From: SAR86 cluster bacterium SAR86E
GTDB taxonomy: Bacteria; Pseudomonadota; Gammaproteobacteria; Magnimaribacterales; D2472
Direction of reading: 5' to 3'
DNA: 64,000 bases
Assembly (NCBI GenBank): GCA_000307935.1
Contig: AMWX01000002.1
Coordinates: 124,001-188,000 of the forward strand
In this document: piece after piece, positions 60,807 to 64,000 of the stretch
Position numbering within the stretch: position 1 is the stretch's first letter
How the letters are laid out: every line of letters starts with the position of its first letter
Translations under genes and position numbers: made by a program
Notes under the pieces: generated by a model
Database searches by the model: none
Told to the model about the DNA's origin: nothing
Seen by the model: only the letters and a program-made list of their open reading frames with translations

Positions 60807-61392
60807 TTACATTGCTGAGAATTGGTTTGAAATAACAGCAGTTATTTTCGCAATTTTATATCTTGTTTTAGCAGTTAAACAAAATATTCTATGTTGGATT
60901 TGTGGAATTATTAGCTCCATTCTATATTTTTTTATTTTACGATCAGTTGATTTATATATGGAGGCATATCTTCAGATTTTTTATGTCTTTATGGGATTTT
61001 ATGGCTGGAATCAATGGAAAATAGGAGTGAGTGGCTCAGGATCATTTTTGGTAAATACTTGGAATAAATCTCAGCATTTTTATGCAATTTCTATGATCTT
61101 TATACTCTCATACATATCGGCAATCTTGCTAAGAACATTTACTGATGCTGCACTGCCATTTTTTGATGCTTTAGTCACTTGGGGGTCGGTAGTGGCAACC
61201 TATATGGTTGCAAAAAAGTTACTGGAAAATTGGATTTATTGGCTTGTTATTGATTCAATCTCAATATTACTATTTATCTCTAGAGACCTTTTGCCAACAG
61301 CGCTTCTATTTGGGATCTATATAATAATAATAATTTTTGGTTATCTTGCATGGAGTAAAAAACTCAGAGAGAATAATGCAGTCCCCATCTGA
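60796..61392 (+). CDS. pnuT: PnuC-family transporter, predicted PnuT (thiamine)
   Basis: LYLVLAVKQNILCWICGIISSILYFFI, DLYMEAYLQIFYVFMGFYGWNQWK, WGSVVATYMVAKKLLENWIYWLVID; overlaps TonB receptor stop, TPP riboswitch upstream. Confidence 0.9.
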   Translation: MISNYIAENWFEITAVIFAILYLVLAVKQNILCWICGIISSILYFFILRSVDLYMEAYLQIFYVFMGFYGWNQWKIGVSGSGSFLVNTWNKSQHFYAISMIFILSYISAILLRTFTDAALPFFDALVTWGSVVATYMVAKKLLENWIYWLVIDSISILLFISRDLLPTALLFGIYIIIIIFGYLAWSKKLRENNAVPI

Positions 61393-62164
61393 AAGAGCTA
61401 AGTCGGTCCCCGGAAGCTTGACCTTGTTCCATGAGCTCTCATCAAGCCTAATTACTAAAATTTATTTGTGTGATTTTAATAACACTAAGGCGGTTATAAG
61501 ATTTGATCTTGCAGCAGCTTCAAAGCTAAGCATTAATAGACAAAATGAAGTAAACCTTCTTAAAAGCATTGGCAACCTGGGCATTGCACCTGAAGTTCTA
61601 TACTCAGATGCCGAAGGTGGTATTTTGATTTGGAAGTACATCATAGGCGAAAAGCCATCTTTTAATAAAGATAGAAATATTCCATATTCTTTGTTTGATT
61701 TAGGCGCTTGTCTTTATTCCCTGCATAGTTTGTCAATACCCAAAAAATCTATAGATATATTTTCTAACTCAATGGCTTTGTATCAAAGCTTACTTGATAA
61801 AAAATCTGACAAGCTTTTATTTGATAAGGCCTTGGCCTTGCATAATAGAATAAACGCAGATGGAGTAGAAAAAGTCTTTTCACACAATGACTTGCACAGC
61901 AGTAACTTACTTTGGAATCAGAAATATTATTTCTTAGATTGGGAGTACTCAGGATTGAATCATCCTTGTTTTGATATAGCATCATTAGTCAAAAACCTTG
62001 AATTAAGTCAAAGTCAAATAAGTGAGCTCTCAAACGGTTACAAAGGAAGTAATGAATTTTTTCATAGGAGTAAATTAGATCAATGGATAGAATTCATTGA
62101 TTACTTGAATAAAATCTGGGATATTTCTGTGCAAAAGATTGTGGAAAATCTTGAACTAAATTAA
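61376..62164 (+). CDS. APH/choline kinase-fold phosphotransferase, predicted thiamine kinase
   Basis: FSHNDLHSSNLLWNQKYYFLDWEYSGLNHPCFDIASLV; start MQSPSERAKS overlaps pnuT end (track start 61337). Confidence 0.8.
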   Translation: MQSPSERAKSVPGSLTLFHELSSSLITKIYLCDFNNTKAVIRFDLAAASKLSINRQNEVNLLKSIGNLGIAPEVLYSDAEGGILIWKYIIGEKPSFNKDRNIPYSLFDLGACLYSLHSLSIPKKSIDIFSNSMALYQSLLDKKSDKLLFDKALALHNRINADGVEKVFSHNDLHSSNLLWNQKYYFLDWEYSGLNHPCFDIASLVKNLELSQSQISELSNGYKGSNEFFHRSKLDQWIEFIDYLNKIWDISVQKIVENLELN

Positions 62165-62197
62165 TGTCTCTAGCCAGAGTTTTGGCATAATTAAAAT

Positions 62198-62677
62198 ATG
62201 AAAAAAATATTCATACTTTTATTTTCAGTAATCTTAATTTCTGCATGCGGGGAGAAATCAAATTTAGAAATGAATTTACAAGAAAGCGAAATTTTTTTAG
62301 AGCAAAACTTATTAAACTCAAACGTCATCCAGGTTGAACCGGGTCTTCAATATATAATTTTAGAATCGTCTCAAGCTAGCGTTCCCAGTCCAAAGCTCAC
62401 AGATACAATCACGGCAGACTTTCATGGAACGTTAATGGATGGTTCTGTTTTTTGGAGCTCTGTCGAATTAGGTGAGCCCCTGACTATACAGCTTGCACAA
62501 CTAATTCCAGGATGCCAAAAGATTATTTCTATGATGCAAGAAGGTGACTTTTGGAGAGTCTTTATTCATCCAGACATGGCATATGGGGAGGCGGGTAGGC
62601 CAACCATACCTCCTAACTCTGCTCTTACATTTGATATAAAGCTGCATGCTGTTGAGGAAAGTCAATTTTCAAAATAA
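62198..62677 (+). CDS. FKBP-type peptidyl-prolyl isomerase, lipoprotein
   Basis: Lipobox SACG; ADFHGTLMDGSVFWSS, HPDMAYGEAGRPTIPPNSALTFDIKL. Confidence 0.88.
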   Translation: MKKIFILLFSVILISACGEKSNLEMNLQESEIFLEQNLLNSNVIQVEPGLQYIILESSQASVPSPKLTDTITADFHGTLMDGSVFWSSVELGEPLTIQLAQLIPGCQKIISMMQEGDFWRVFIHPDMAYGEAGRPTIPPNSALTFDIKLHAVEESQFSK

Positions 62678-62678
62678 T

Positions 62679-62698
62679 AATGACAAAATGTCATTTTT
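62679..62698 (+). terminator. Intrinsic terminator-like hairpin after the FKBP gene
   Basis: AATGACA-AAA-TGTCATT followed by TTT; short, AT-rich stem. Confidence 0.5.
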
Positions 62699-62716
62699 AG
62701 GTTCATAATACTAATA

Positions 62717-62914
62717 ATGCTTATTGAAAAAATATTAAATCACATTTCAAATTGGGGAAAAGTTTGGTTTGGTTTAATTTTTCTTGGTAGCATTTTTAAT
62801 GCAACTTTTGAAAAAATTTCTCTGTTAAGTGATATGCCTTATATTTCAGTTTTTGCTTTTGGATCAGGCGCCTTGATTGGTTTTTTAGCAAAGATGAGGG
62901 GGGCTTGGTTATGA
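62717..62914 (+). CDS. Small predicted membrane protein
   Basis: 65 aa, hydrophobic; overlaps desaturase start. Confidence 0.55.
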   Translation: MLIEKILNHISNWGKVWFGLIFLGSIFNATFEKISLLSDMPYISVFAFGSGALIGFLAKMRGAWL

Positions 62915-63804
62915 CTAATATTTCAGAAATCTCTTCAGAGTTTTCATTTGAAAAAGAAAAAGCTATAGCTAGAACCTTTTCTAAACGATTTCAGTGGGAG
63001 ATGATACTGATGGGTTTGGGGCAGGCAACTATTTGGCTTTCATTATGGCCATTGGTGCTTAACGGTTTTTTAAATTTATGGGTAGGGTTTTTAATAGCAA
63101 GTCTATGTGCATGTTTTGCTTATCTCCCTTCTCACGAAGCCCAACATGGCAACTACTCTAGAGGCAATTCCAAGTTAAGGTGGTTAGATGGCTTGGTTGG
63201 CCATATCACTCTTATTACCCTTAAGTTTCCTTACCACATGCTAAGAATTACTCACATGAAGCATCATGCCTACACAAACAATCCAGAAAAAGATCCTGAC
63301 TATCTAAATGCACATACTAATTCTTTGTTGGGGGTTATCAAAAATGTTCTAGATGGCACAACCTTACAATTTGAAAAGTATCTTGATGTGTTTAAGGATG
63401 ACAAGGCTTTTATTAATTCATTCCATAGAGCAATTCCATTAGCACTATTTTATAAACTCGCGCCGTTGGTTTTAGTTGTTATTTTTCCATTGGAAACTTT
63501 ATTGCTGTGGTGGTTACCTGCTAAGCTAGGCTCGGTATATACCACAGTATTCTTCTCTTATTATCCTCATCTTGGCACCTCAACTGGAAGATATAAAGAT
63601 ACTAGATTTTGGTCTCATTGGATGCCGAGATATCTCAATCATTCAATGCAACTGCATTTTATCCATCATTTACATCCAAGTATTGGACATTATGATGAGC
63701 CAAGAGCTATAGAAGCTTTAAAGCCTTTTCTTCAAGCAAGAGGTGTGCCAGGTGCAGATGAGATACCTGATCGTGTATCATATAATCCTTTGATCAAAAT
63801 TTAG
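62905..63804 (+). CDS. Fatty acid desaturase family protein
   Basis: Histidine boxes HEAQHGN, HMKHHAY, HFIHHLHP. Confidence 0.92.
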   Translation: MVMTNISEISSEFSFEKEKAIARTFSKRFQWEMILMGLGQATIWLSLWPLVLNGFLNLWVGFLIASLCACFAYLPSHEAQHGNYSRGNSKLRWLDGLVGHITLITLKFPYHMLRITHMKHHAYTNNPEKDPDYLNAHTNSLLGVIKNVLDGTTLQFEKYLDVFKDDKAFINSFHRAIPLALFYKLAPLVLVVIFPLETLLLWWLPAKLGSVYTTVFFSYYPHLGTSTGRYKDTRFWSHWMPRYLNHSMQLHFIHHLHPSIGHYDEPRAIEALKPFLQARGVPGADEIPDRVSYNPLIKI

Positions 63805-63814
63805 AGACTCAGCG

Positions 63815-64000
63815 TTGCAAAGCTCGGCATTAAAAAAATATTGGCAGTCTAATATTAAAATATTAATTTCACTATTATTCATTTGGTTTCTTTCATCATT
63901 TGGATTCGGAATTTTGTGGTCAGATACATTAGATAAAATTCAAGTTGGCGGATTTAAACTAGGTTTTTGGTTTGCTCAGCAAGGTAGTATTTATATTTTT
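63815..64000 (+). CDS. DUF4212-family protein (symporter small subunit), 3' truncated by window
   Basis: TTG start then LQSSALKKYWQ..IWFLSSFGFGILWSDTLDKIQVGGFKLGFWFAQQGSIYIF; not in ORF track. Confidence 0.85.
   Translation, partial: MQSSALKKYWQSNIKILISLLFIWFLSSFGFGILWSDTLDKIQVGGFKLGFWFAQQGSIYIF

Overview
64 kb of AT-rich, gene-dense gammaproteobacterial chromosome. Gene content, short intergenic gaps and the riboswitch-controlled thiamine uptake genes suggest a streamlined marine lineage (SAR86-like; this is inference). Most of the window is housekeeping in conserved synteny: pgk/aldolase, ubiE-ubiJ-ubiB-tatABC, miaB-phoH-ybeY-corC-lnt, fau-6S RNA-zapA-pepP-ubiH, nnr-tsaE-ami, dksA-pcnB, hemL/hemJ, erpA/anmK/M23/tyrS. 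No prophage, transposon, CRISPR array or rRNA operon was seen. Non-coding features: a tRNA-Ile(GAU), a 6S RNA supported by sequence, structure and synteny, and a TPP riboswitch whose P1 helix contains the start codon of a TonB-dependent receptor gene. That receptor overlaps a PnuC/PnuT-type transporter gene, which overlaps an APH-fold (thiamine?) kinase gene. Main items for follow-up: (1) the TPP-riboswitch/TonB receptor/PnuT/kinase operon; (2) an unannotated locus at 19.24-19.45 kb with a near-consensus promoter, two hairpins and a 29-codon signal-peptide-like ORF; (3) a CysC-like kinase plus HxGH nucleotidyltransferase gene pair next to tRNA-Ile; (4) DksA with an H1-like basic repeat tail and L31 with a long acidic tail. 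All assignments come from reading sequence and motifs; no searches or folding programs were run.
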